A stretch of DNA of 64,000 nt, taken from assembly GCA_013397695.1 (NCBI GenBank), contig VYZI01000033.1, positions 1,553,776 through 1,617,775 of the forward strand, given 5' to 3'. Position 1 is the stretch's first letter. Each line of letters begins with the position of its first letter. Below, piece after piece: positions 13,198 through 23,884 of the stretch. The DNA comes from Centropus unirufus. Lineage: Eukaryota > Chordata > Aves > Cuculiformes > Centropidae. The notes below the pieces were generated by a model. That model did no database searches. It was not told where the DNA came from and saw nothing but the letters and a program-made list of their open reading frames with translations. Made by a program: the position numbers and the translations under genes.

Positions 13198-13458
13198 ACA
13201 ATAAAAGGAGCCTACAGGACATCCAGGCATGGTCTCTATCAGGGAGTGTAGTGGTAGAACAAGGAGTAATAGGTGTTTGGAAGAATTTTTTTTACTGTGA
13301 GGGTGGTGTGGCCTCATCCCTGGAGGAGTTTCAAGGTCAGATTGTATGAAGCTTTGAGTAGCCTGATCTAGCTGAAGGTGTCCCTGCCCACGGCAAGAGT
13401 ATTGGAACTGGGTGATCTTTAAGGTCCCTTCAAACCCAAACCATTCTATGATTCTATG
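13198..13458 (+). mobile_element. CR1 LINE 3' fragment with internal deletions
   Basis: This is a short CR1 3' end in the plus orientation. It aligns with 60818-61130 of the larger copy. Shared blocks include 'ggagcctaca', 'gtggtagaacaagg', 'actgtgagggtggtg' (one change), 'cctcatccctgga', 'gaaggtgtccctgccca' and 'aaggtccc..caaaccca'. It finishes in two perfect ATTCTATG octamers (13443-13458). Relative to the larger copy it lacks the stretch between 'acaagg' and the 'gaagaa' before the stem region, and the stretch corresponding to 'aggttgtgagaagttgtgg'. It therefore carries at least two internal deletions. It has no coding capacity. Open frames crossing this interval are chance frames through repeat DNA. 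Confidence 0.95.
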
Positions 13459-13595
13459 GTTTTCCACAGTACACACAGATTAAGAGAACTTTCTGCTTTT
13501 CCTCATACAGGAAATAAATTCTTGAGGTAAGCTAAGTGAACAGGACCCCAGTAGAGTGAAGACTTGGTATCACTTTTGATCCGGAACGCTGGGGC

Positions 13596-13616
13596 CTCCC
13601 ACAGGTCCTGTGGGAG
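13596..13616. repeat. Perfect inverted repeat, 10-bp arms, 1-nt centre
   Basis: Arms ctcccacagg (13596-13605) and cctgtgggag (13607-13616) flank a single t. The stem is GC-rich, unlike the other palindromes here, and lies about 140 bp downstream of the CR1 fragment. Confidence 0.9.
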
Positions 13617-16600
13617 TAAGAGTCCCCAAGCCTTTGAGAGGCTGACAGGCTGCTCCATCCCAGCAGGCTGCAAGTTCCAGCGCTCAGCATGGAAAGTATG
13701 TAGTTTTGACTTTGCTGTGAGGCCCTCAGTTTCTGACCTTTACACACATTTTCAGCAGCAGGGACAGGGTTCAAATGATGTTAAGAGACATAGTGGGAAA
13801 ATGACAATTGAGTCTTAGTGGTTGTCAGCCTTTCCCAGAGTCCAATAACTTCTGGTGGAAGCAAAGACCTGTAGAACTGAGTGTTTCAGCCTCTTGGTAT
13901 TTTTCTAGGTCTTTTTTACCCATGATTCCTGCCAGGAACCTGGAATCATAGGGCCATAAGCTAATTTCCTCATTTATCTGTATACAGCTGAAACTGTGCA
14001 CGGTCCTCTTTTTATGCAAAGCTCATGCAAGCCTTTTGAACATGGGTGCTGTTAAGATGACAGGGACAGGGCTTTAGCCCAGGTTTACACTCAAGTATGA
14101 AATCTGCTCTGAGCACCGTCAGACAGTACTGCAATTAAAAATACCTGCACAGGTCTCCACAAGTGCTGTCCCTGTGCCACATTTTGTAGCACCATACTGA
14201 TGCTACACACACAGGGTGGCAGGAGGAGGAGGGTGACTTTCAGAGTAAGTATTCAGTAGATATTCTTCAGGGCACTAGGAGCAGGTTTCTTTTCAAATCA
14301 TCATTCTAAGAGGTATTCTAACCATCATTCTAACAGGGTGTTGCTTACTGACCAATACAACAGGCACTTGCCTGAGGCTGCCAGCCCCTGCATTCAGGCA
14401 TTGCAATACCTGTACAAACGATTTTCATTCCAGCCCTCACCCTCCACCGGTTCTTTACACTTTTGCCTTCTCTGCCTTCCTGATTGCCCTATTTCTTGAT
14501 GGTTTCTGCTCTGCTTGGGCCCAGATTCCTTGGAATGCTGCGTTTCTGCACCCTCCTGTCATGTTAGAAAATGCCTAATGCTTTACCTCTAAGAAATGTA
14601 CATGGTAGAAAAAGCATTAGTTTTTCGAAAAAACAGAGTACAGAGATCCAGACCTATTCCTTCCTTGGTTTTTAGGTCTGGGGCTCTGCTTTGATGCAGA
14701 CCCACAAATGCTAGGTCTGAACTTGTGCCAGTGTCTGATCTAGCAGTGTTTTGATTTGAAGAAACACACCAGTTTCTTTGATTGTTTTTTTTTTAATTGT
14801 TTTTTCTATAAAAGAAATAAAACTTGAGTGGTATGAGTGAAAATATTTTAACTATTTGGAGCAGTGTCTGTGATATGAAAGTGGTGTGATAGATAGCTGT
14901 TGAAATGCAAGTGACAGCTAAATCCAGGGCCTCATGACTCTGTGCTCAGAAAAGAGCCTGTGCCCAAGATAGCTGGGACCATCCTTCTAGGTTTTGCAAG
15001 CCCCTTCAGGTTAGTTCATTAGCAAGTAAAACAAATGTAAATCAACTTAAACAGATAACTATCCACCTTAACCTAGCTACAGAGGTGCCCTGGAGAAAGC
15101 CACCCTAATACTTCGCAGTGGACCTTGGTTAGCCTCCCACCTCCAGAGCTGCACCTGCTGAACTTCCCACTATTCTGCCATATGCTAATGGAAACTGCTT
15201 GGACAGACTGCCTGGAGCAAAGATACGAGCCTTTTGTCCCAATAAACTTATTGCTGCCTCTTGTTCTGATCACAGAGCTGCTTTGGCAACATTTGGGGCA
15301 GACTTTCTAACCTCTCAAAGTATTACTCGTGCCTGGCTTTGTTTGAAGAAAGAATTTCCTGCCCAGGAGACTTTCCTTAAATAGCTCAAAGTCTTCTGAC
15401 AAATACAAATCATATCCTGCTATTACTTGCGCCTTCTCATTGCTGTATGCTCTTGACAGCGATTTCTGCTAAGAGACGTGTTTTGGGAACCAAACAGATT
15501 TGTGTGCCTCTGAACAGAGAAGCCTATCAGAAAAACTATATTCAATTTTATTTTGGGGCAACTGGTGCGTTAGGGCCACGGTAAGGCTTTGCAGGCAAGA
15601 GTGTTGTATTTGGAGCCTGGAGTACACTTGGCAGAAACCTGAGTTGCTAAAGGTGCCTGAGAGAAATCAGTTTCCCTTGGTGTCTTGCTGATCTGTTTTT
15701 GTATGTGACGTGAACCTCTGACCAGCACAGCAAGGGCTTCCAGCTGGCTCCTGTCCCCAGGCCTTACAGATACTGTACCTTGTGCAAAGGAGTTGCAGAT
15801 TGAATGAAGGGGTTGTCAGCAAATGCTTGATTATGTCTAATTTTTAGGGCCCATAGTCTCTGCTGTTTGATGTTTAGGAGAACAACTCTGATGTGTGGTA
15901 GTTAATTCTTGACAGTATCTGTTGTCTTTTTAATTCCCCAGAGTTGCTACAATCTACCAAGTACTTTCCCATCAGGTCAATCTGAGCTGTCTTTCCACAG
16001 TCTTGTCTTGCAAATTTTATTTTCTGACATTTTTTTTTCAAGAGAAATTCTGGATGACAGTTGCTGAACCTGGGACCATGCAATTATGTGATCTAGAAAA
16101 CCCCTTTGGTTTATGATGGCCAGAGCCTTCTCTCAGTCAAGATGCTGGATATGCTCCAGGTCAGGTTATCCATCAGGCTCAACATTTCGGTACCTCCTCT
16201 CTGCACGTAATACATGATTATCCCTTCTTTTGTACTGTCACCAGTGCCCACATAACTGCTGCGCTGTTTCAGGGAGCTGAGTCTGCCAAAAAGCAACATG
16301 AAAAGTAACGTGAAAAAGTGATGAACTTTGTGAACCTGCTGCCTGGGAAGTCATGTCAAGTGTTAGAGGTGGTGCATGAGAGGGAGTGAGGGACATGCAT
16401 GAGGGATGAGCTCTAGCTGTGTGTTGGAAGAGTTTATTCTGCATACAACCTCAGTGATTTGGATAGGGAATTTATAACTGAGAGCCTTATCTCAGTCACT
16501 GACTAACTGTTAATATTATCATGTTTGCCCTGGAGTAAGTAATATCAGGAGGCTGCAATCATGACAAGAGTGCCGCTGTGCCTAGCTCTGTGTACATACT

Positions 16601-19339
16601 AGAGGAAAACTGCACTGTGTTTGCAGTCTCCATAGATGTGGCAAAAAAAGAAAACCAATGACAATACAAACGTGCCTTGCTCAGAAAAGCCATGCTGTTC
16701 CTGATGACAAGTCCCAGTAACCACTCTTGCCCTTTATTCTGTGCAACAGGGGCAGTAGCTTTGGAAAGGGTGCCGGAAAGCAGGACTTCTGGGCTTTAGG
16801 TTGTCTACAGATCATAATAGGTACTGTGGCACTTACTCTTCGGGAGCTTGTCTGAGATGAATAAGTCCCGTCTCGAATGCCTCTGTAACAACCCATTGGA
16901 ATGGATTTCTGTCTTCTCCAATATTTTAATTATCTGCTCCTAAAAATTCACGGGATGTTCCCTATTTCTTGTATCTGAGATAAGATGAACAGTTGCTTCT
17001 CATTTATCTTCTCTGTGGCATTTGTAACTTTGTCAAACAACATAATTTGAGCTATATTAAGTTTTTTTGAGTAAGAGGAGACCCAACTTTTGATGATCCG
17101 TGCTGTTAGTTGGGGACAACTACAGCTATAGGGGTGACAACTGTGTGGTCTCCTTTATAAAATGGCTTAGACCTAATCATTCCCATGGTATGATCTGCTT
17201 TTAGGACTTCTGGGATCTGAGGTATGATTGCAGTTGTATGCTGCAAAGTGAAAGAGGTATTCCTCAAGGCATTGCTGTATTTTTTGCCCTGTGACTTGGT
17301 GTATATGGTGCTTTTTTGTTTGATTTAACTGTTACTGGACATTTCTTTCTTGCTGAAACATTGCTCTGTAGTAGAAGTTTCTGTAACAAATGTATTTATC
17401 AGCTTTTCAACCGCTAGTGCCTTAGCTACCACCTATTTTAGGCTATTACCCTGGCCTGTGAGCTGCAGTTGAGGAGCAGATATATGTAGATCCCATGACT
17501 GGGTAGCAACCCTGGGTGGAGGGGACAAGAACACTAGGGTTTGGTATCCTTTTTGAATCAGTGCTACCAATTCTTTATTGTTGAACCATTTAAAAATGAA
17601 AAGGAGTGAACTACAAGCTTTAAAGTGTACTGCTTCCCTCTTTTTGTGAGGATCACAGTGGTCACATCTCAGTTTGTGTCATCTGTTCTGGGGCACATCG
17701 CATCAGCTGCTGCAGGTGCCTTGGTATCCTTGCTGCTGGATGAATACAGCATTGTTTGGGAAAAAAATGAGAAACATTTAATGAATTGGCAAGTGGGAGA
17801 GGATTTCATCGGTTATGATCAGTTGGCTCCCAGGAATCAGTTATGGAACGATTCCCTTAGTTCACTTCAGAACTAGAAAGTGAATGCTATACATCCAAGT
17901 CTTGTTTCCTGTTTCAGTACAAGAAATACAAAATAATTTACATCAGATATTTTCTTAAAAACTAATGATAACTTCCACTCTTGTTCTTTGGTAAAGGTAA
18001 GAATATAATCAGATGCTAAGTAAAGTGGATTTGACACAAGACAAACTCTAGGAAATTTCTGCTTTTTACCTCTGCTTCTTGTGGTTGTTCCTGCACTGCC
18101 GTTTGCTGCTGATGCAGTCATTTGTGTGGCTGTGCTGAAATGATCCAGGTTAAATATCTCCACACACAAAAATATCCAGAAGACCTTTCTTTTTTCTTAT
18201 CAACTCAGATCTGCAGATCCGATCTATTTTATGCAATACACATCTATCTACAAAGTTGCACCGATGTAAGTCAGGTGACACTAGGCTGTGGCATAGAGTA
18301 CAGGTCGTTGGCTTTGCACCAGGGAAAACTGGTGGCAAAATAGGAGCCCGTTTGAACAGAAGGGTGTAAACCCAAGATACTGGTAATTCCTGATGCACCC
18401 TGTGGCCTGAGTCAGCTTCTGCTTGCGGTTCATATGCACACACACAGAATCCAGATGGAATTGACCTTTAACTCTCTGTGCGTAGTTGTCTTAGGTGCTC
18501 CGTTAATGTCACAGTAGTGAACCTGTCTTAGATTTTTGGAAACAGCTATAGGCTTTGAAAGTTTGCTATGCAAACAGAAAATACTATTACAAGATAGAGG
18601 CAGCTTCTTCTGAAGATGACATAGCTTTTGTTCTCCTTTGCTTGCTAGTGTAAGACTACATTTTGAGATGTAAAGCTTTTTTTTCTCCCTGTTTCTAACT
18701 CTAGTAAAGTACAGTTTGTCTGAATATGCTGCACAGTGGTTCCAGTTCTGTACTGACATTTGATGATCTGTCTATCAAGATGGCTTGGGTATTTTAAATG
18801 TAAGGCCATGAAAAGGTGTTAAATGTCTGTACACTGTTGGATTTCCTCCTGGTACTCTGGAGCCGGCTTAGGAGAGACTTCTTTTCCTCTAACCTCTACA
18901 GAATTGGTTAAGTCTGTATAACTCCGAATTTTTCTTGCTATAAGCATTGTTTACAATTGATATACAAGACCTGAGACACTCCTGACCTCGACTGAGTAAG
19001 AGAGATAATTATGGACTGGGTTCCAATGAACTCCTGTTCCGTACACTTGCAGAATTCTCCATTTTAGAAGTTTCTTCAGAGGACGTGAAGGGATAACACT
19101 CCAGGGTCAGAACATCTCCTTTTGACATTACTAAGCAACATTATTGTCTTAAATGTAAATTAGATAATTAGCCAGGTCAAGAGACCACACAAAAGATTTT
19201 ATTGGGTTGAATAAGATGCAGCCTGGCATCAACTAGTAAAGTAATAACGAGATTTTCTGAGTAAGCATGAATCACCATATTAGATGCAATTCCACTTTGT
19301 GTCTTTGCTTACACACCTACCGTGTTTTCAATGTCTTAT

Positions 19340-19367
19340 AGAGCTGTAAATATTTAAATACAGCTCT
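19340..19367. repeat. Inverted repeat, 9-bp arms with AT-rich 10-nt loop
   Basis: Arms agagctgta (19340-19348) and tacagctct (19359-19367) are exact reverse complements around aatatttaaa. Confidence 0.8.
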
Positions 19368-20611
19368 GCTTGCTACAGATACTGTATTACCTACTTCATT
19401 TCTACTTAAGGACTTAAGTTAAATTTCTTCTGAGTCTTTATTATATACTTGATTTTTCTTTGACTTTTATCTACTTAATGCGTTGTTTCTTCTTTTCTCA
19501 TGTGAGGATGCTTGGAAGATATGCAGGTCATTTTTTTTAAAAATGTAAAGTCAAGGGTTTAATAGATTGTAAATCATAAAGCTTGACTTTTCTTTTTGGC
19601 TATCACCCATATGTTTTGGCTTTTACTATCCATTTGGCACACACTATTTTTTTTGTCCAGATGTAAGTAGTGCTACTACAGTGAAAAAGCTATAGATGTG
19701 TTATAGTGTTGTTTTCCTCTAAGTTATTCTTGTACTAAAGACTTAGATCCTATTAGCAGAAGAAATTTTTTATTCTTCAGATTATATTCTGAATAGGTAA
19801 GAGACAAATGTTGAGAGAAAGGATGCTGTATCATCTGGATCATGTGCAAAAATAACAGAGTTGTTGGGAAGATGAGGTAAGAACATATGTCAAGTTTATA
19901 GTAAGTTGGAAACTGAATCCAAGTCACATTGTTGCTGTTTTAGTGCATTACAAGTAGGATTTAACTCTCTTTCCTCCAGATTCTTCCACCCTAAATTTGG
20001 ACTGGTATTGTGGTTACAGAGTACTTTAAATAATAGTCTGTAAATTTTTTTATATAAACAGAACATGGAAAATTTTAAATAGATCCTTATTTTCTGTGCA
20101 ATGTGATTTAAAAAGCATTGTCCTGGCTTTATTTACACATGAGAGACAGGGTTCCTGCCAGCCAGCTGTGGGAGCATGGCTTCTCCCAAGTGAAATGCAC
20201 TGTGAGGTGTTTAAAGCAGGAAAGCTGGAAGGGAAGGGAGAACTAGCTCTGCCAGTTAGGGAGATGTGGCTAAACAAATTGAGCACTTTATACAGTGGCA
20301 GGAGCCGAATCATGTGGCAGGCAAAGCAAAGAGCAGTCGTAAAGCCTAGATAGCATCCACCAGTTATTAAGAAATATCTGACCACAGACACAAAGGTGAC
20401 AGAATTGGATTTTATTTAATTCTTCACAGGTCTCTGAGGTTGCAACCCCATGCTTTTACTTAGACCAAGCCTCTTTCAGGCTGGAAGTGAAGCATGAGGC
20501 TGGTGTGGAGCTTCATTGCTTTCATGCCTGTTTGCAGTGGCACAGCTTCCAGCTTTAGCAGGTATGCTGGGTGTCCTTATTACACTGAGTACTCAGTGTA
20601 CTTGGTGAAGT

Positions 20612-20868
20612 AGGGAAATATTATCTTGCATTTTATAGGCAGTTATTGCTGCACATATTAACCAAGGCCCAGACCCTCAAAGGTACTTTGCCGGACTGTA
20701 AATGATTTCAAGGGCATTCACACCCTATGCATTTTGAGGCTTGAGGCTGATGTGAGTTTTGCATTGACACCAGCAGCACAGGTCGTGTCACAGGCAGCAC
20801 TGGCAGAGCCAAGATTTCTACATCCCAAACTAGTGGCTTAACCGCTGGACCAGACTGCCCTTCCTAAT
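20612..20868 (-). mobile_element. MIR-like (tRNA-derived CORE-SINE) relic, interrupted
   Basis: Read on the plus strand, 20617-20661 resembles the reverse complement of the MIR 3' half ('attat..cattttayag...ctg.ggcaca..attaa'). Positions 20776-20868 resemble the reverse complement of the MIR 5' half: 'aggtc.tgtcacaggcag', 'tggcagagcc', then 'ggcttaaccgctggacca' before 'ctgcccttcct', which corresponds to the tRNA-derived A/B-box head. Between them lie about 110 bp that do not fit MIR. I recognise the pattern from the family; I could not compute an identity. The copy is old and strongly diverged. Alternatives are another tRNA-derived amniote SINE sharing the CORE region. Confidence 0.6.
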
Positions 20869-20869
20869 C

Positions 20870-23690
20870 TGCTGTTCAGATCTCTGCCTTAAACCTGTCT
20901 GTTCTGCTTGTTGATAACCACTGTGGTTTTTATGCTGAAGCTGTGCCTCTGAACTTAGAATTACTATATGTGTCTTGAGTATGGTGGGCTTGTTTTTGTT
21001 TTGTTTTTTTTTATAACTTTGCTAATGTGGGAATAAAAAGCCCAAGTTGCAGTGCAATAGTCAGCACACACTCACCCCAGACCACTTGACTGTTAAAATC
21101 CCAGACTGTGATAATAGTAAAATAATAGTGCAAATTATATTAAAAAAAAATTGGAGTGTTTAGGCTGTGTTTAGCAGGAAAATCTTCAGAAAAGAGTGAA
21201 CACAGTATATAAAAAAAGTGAAATAAAGAGCGTTTCTATAAAGTCTTTGATCACAAATACATGTATTGGATATGTGTGCATGTGTTATAACAGTTTTATA
21301 ACAGCAGAAGGTGAATTCCAGATAGTCTTACAGGCTGATTTTTTCCAAGGTTAGAGAATTTTGCTGAAGAAGTGTGCTTTTTAAAATTAACTTTTCTGCT
21401 TGATGCCATGTGTCTGGTTTTAAAAGGAGAGCAAAGCTACCCTTTGCTTGCTTTGAACCTGCCTGTGAGTTCAAGAAGACAACCAGTAGATAATTTTGAT
21501 GAGGATTTAGGGAAGAAACAACAACAAAGATAAAGCCAACTGGGCACTGAATATCTCCGTTCCCTCCCACTGCAAGGTTTATTGATGCTGTCTGTGGATT
21601 TGTTTACTTTACGGCTGGTAGTTAGAACTGATGATCAAAGGCTACTATAGCCGTCCCCATGAAGGGACATAATTGGCTGGACTCTGAGCCCTCTGTAACA
21701 ATACTCAGTTTTGTTATGTTAGGCAGTGCTCCACAAAGTATAAAACACTGTATGATTGCTGTTGGTCAAATGTTTTCCTCTTGTCTCCATTCATTTTATA
21801 CAGGAAACCAATATAGCTCAGAGCCCAGAGGTGAAAGCTTTAAACCTGGAGGGTGCCGGGTACTTCCTGAGAATCTCAGGGGGGTTACATGCAGTCCCAA
21901 AACAGCTTTGCTGATGGATATATTTTTATAGCCTATTATTTTATCTCCTGATTCTTTGCTTCATTTGAATATAGTAGACTCTTTGTTTTTGAATGCTCAT
22001 CTGTTCCTGCTGTTTATAGCCTCAGCGAAAAATCATAATTCTCTGGGTTATTTTGGGGTTTTTTTAGACATTACATTTGGTTACTGTTGAACATATGTTC
22101 TACAATGCCTGCATAGAAGGGCCATTGTTTGTTTATTGAATAATAAATTTTCCATTTTCTTTTCTATCTTTTCAAAAGAATCCATTACTCCAATTTGAAC
22201 CAAACTGTTACAGACATATTTATAGTTCTGAATTTTGGCAGTGATGTAAGCATGTTGTGTGGTTTTATGACTTCATGAGTTGCAGATGAGTATGGAAAAA
22301 TGTTATGTTCCTGGTTCTTTCTTAAATACATGAAGTGGAGGCAATACTTCTGATGCAAGTCCTCCTGGATGCGGCTTGTACATAATGAGGACCACTCCAG
22401 GTACCAAGCAAAGCACTGTCCATTTCTTTAAGCTACTAAGGCAATTTTCCTAGTGGATTCAAACATGATTATATACGTAGAAACAAAATTTATAGAATGG
22501 CTTCATTGCCTGACAATCTTTAAATGTGGACAATGAGCACCTTGCTACTAGTGAAGTTATCTTTCTTTTCCATACCTTCCAAAATTAATTGTTTTGTTTA
22601 GTCATATAAAGATAATAGACACAAGTTTCTGGTTTGATAGATTTTAATTTAGACAAATAAGCAGCATAGGGTAGAAACACAAGTTTTTAGGAAACATAAC
22701 ATTGCACACATACCGTTAGCAACAATTTGCCCAGAGGCATTACAGAAGAGTGGGCCTCTGAAGTTGGGGGGTCTTAAGGCTGCAACACACAGAAGACTAT
22801 CCCAAAAGCGACATAGCTACCTCAGTCACGTTTGTAAGGTCATCCCACTGTGTAAACCTGTTCAAAAAGATTTAAAATCCACGTAGGAGGCAGGCAGCAT
22901 GCCTGACACTTGCATTCTTCATGGAAAATCCCTTTCAGGGTGCTTTCTGTGAGAGTCAGCCTCCTTCTGCTACTCCCTCCATGCAAGCTCACGTCTTGCA
23001 GCCCCGGGGCGATGGAGCAGTGGTGTTTGCTCAACTGCCCTTTGCACACAGACAAGACTGTGCAACAGCAGGTCAGCATGACATAAATGCGCCACCTCTG
23101 ACAAGCTGCAGCAAGCTTCATTAAAAAGTTCCTGCCCCTTCAAAACAAAGCCAATTGTAGAGGCAGAGTGAGGCTTTGCTTTCCCTGCTGCCATTGGCTC
23201 TGAATTAGTTCTGACCAAGTTCTTAAATCTGCTTCTCACTTACCTATCTAGAACTAGCAACTGCAGCATCTGTATTGGAGGGTGTCTGAGGATAGAACTG
23301 GTGGGAAAATAAGACTTGTCTCCCAGAAAAACTGTGGGGATTAAAGGCTCTTTATGTACAAATGTGTGTCTATGTATATAATAATTGAATATAGTTCATA
23401 ACTTTCTACATATATGTAGACCTATACATTTAATCTCTTATTTAATCATAATGAAAACTCAAATAATGAAAATCTTCATTACAGAATACTTCCTCTTCCC
23501 CAAATTTGTTAAGGTTCAGTCATAATACATCTTTCTGAGACAGTTAAATGCTTCATTAGAGTTTTGATATTCTGTGAAAAGAAATGGTTTTACTGAAGCG
23601 GGATTTGATGCTCCAAAGCTGTTTCAGGAATGCCTTTCTATTGCATAACTGAATGTAGTACCTGGAAATTATCTTAAGCTCCTTGCAAAA
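20870..23690. other. Unique sequence, no gene seen
   Basis: T-rich (21000-21013) and A-rich (21140-21150) runs are the only low-complexity sequence of note. 'ctgagaatctcag' (21868-21880) is a 6-bp inverted repeat. Overlapping open frames of up to 93 codons at 22840-23239 are on both strands and have no domain I know. Confidence 0.6.
23405..23420. repeat. Perfect 16-bp palindrome
   Basis: The sequence tctacatatatgtaga is its own reverse complement with no spacer. It sits in a run of TATA-rich sequence (23370-23430). Confidence 0.8.
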
Positions 23691-23707
23691 GAAAAGCCAG
23701 AGATCTA

Positions 23708-23790
23708 TTACATTAAAATGATTAATTATAATGCAATTAATAATTACTGTTATGATTACTTAACCCTTTTACGTATGCGTGATCTTTTTA
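23708..23790. promoter_or_regulatory. Candidate enhancer-like TAAT/ATTA-rich block
   Basis: Several homeodomain core motifs (ATTA/TAAT) are packed into 23708-23750. They include back-to-back 'attaatta' (23731-23738), then 'attaataatta' about 10 bp later. 'tacgtatgcgt' (23770-23780), a partial palindrome, follows. Such clustering is common in conserved vertebrate developmental enhancers but can also arise in plain AT-rich DNA. Confidence 0.25.
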
Positions 23791-23884
23791 TGTGCTTTTC
23801 TCCTTGCAGAGTGATCATCATAATTATGATATTTCTGTTTGCATGTAACTTAGGATCTATTAAAACAAAACTTAAAATGCATTC

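Larger units (their letters stand above)
13465..20605. other. Unique sequence, no gene seen
   Basis: Open frames reach 109 codons (18430-18759, minus) with no domain recognised. The interval holds two hairpins (13.6 and 19.35 kb). A T-rich run lies at 14786-14804. 'gttgcaccgatgtaagtcag' (18252-18271) faintly recalls an old reptile repeat, but I cannot delimit an element. Confidence 0.6.
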
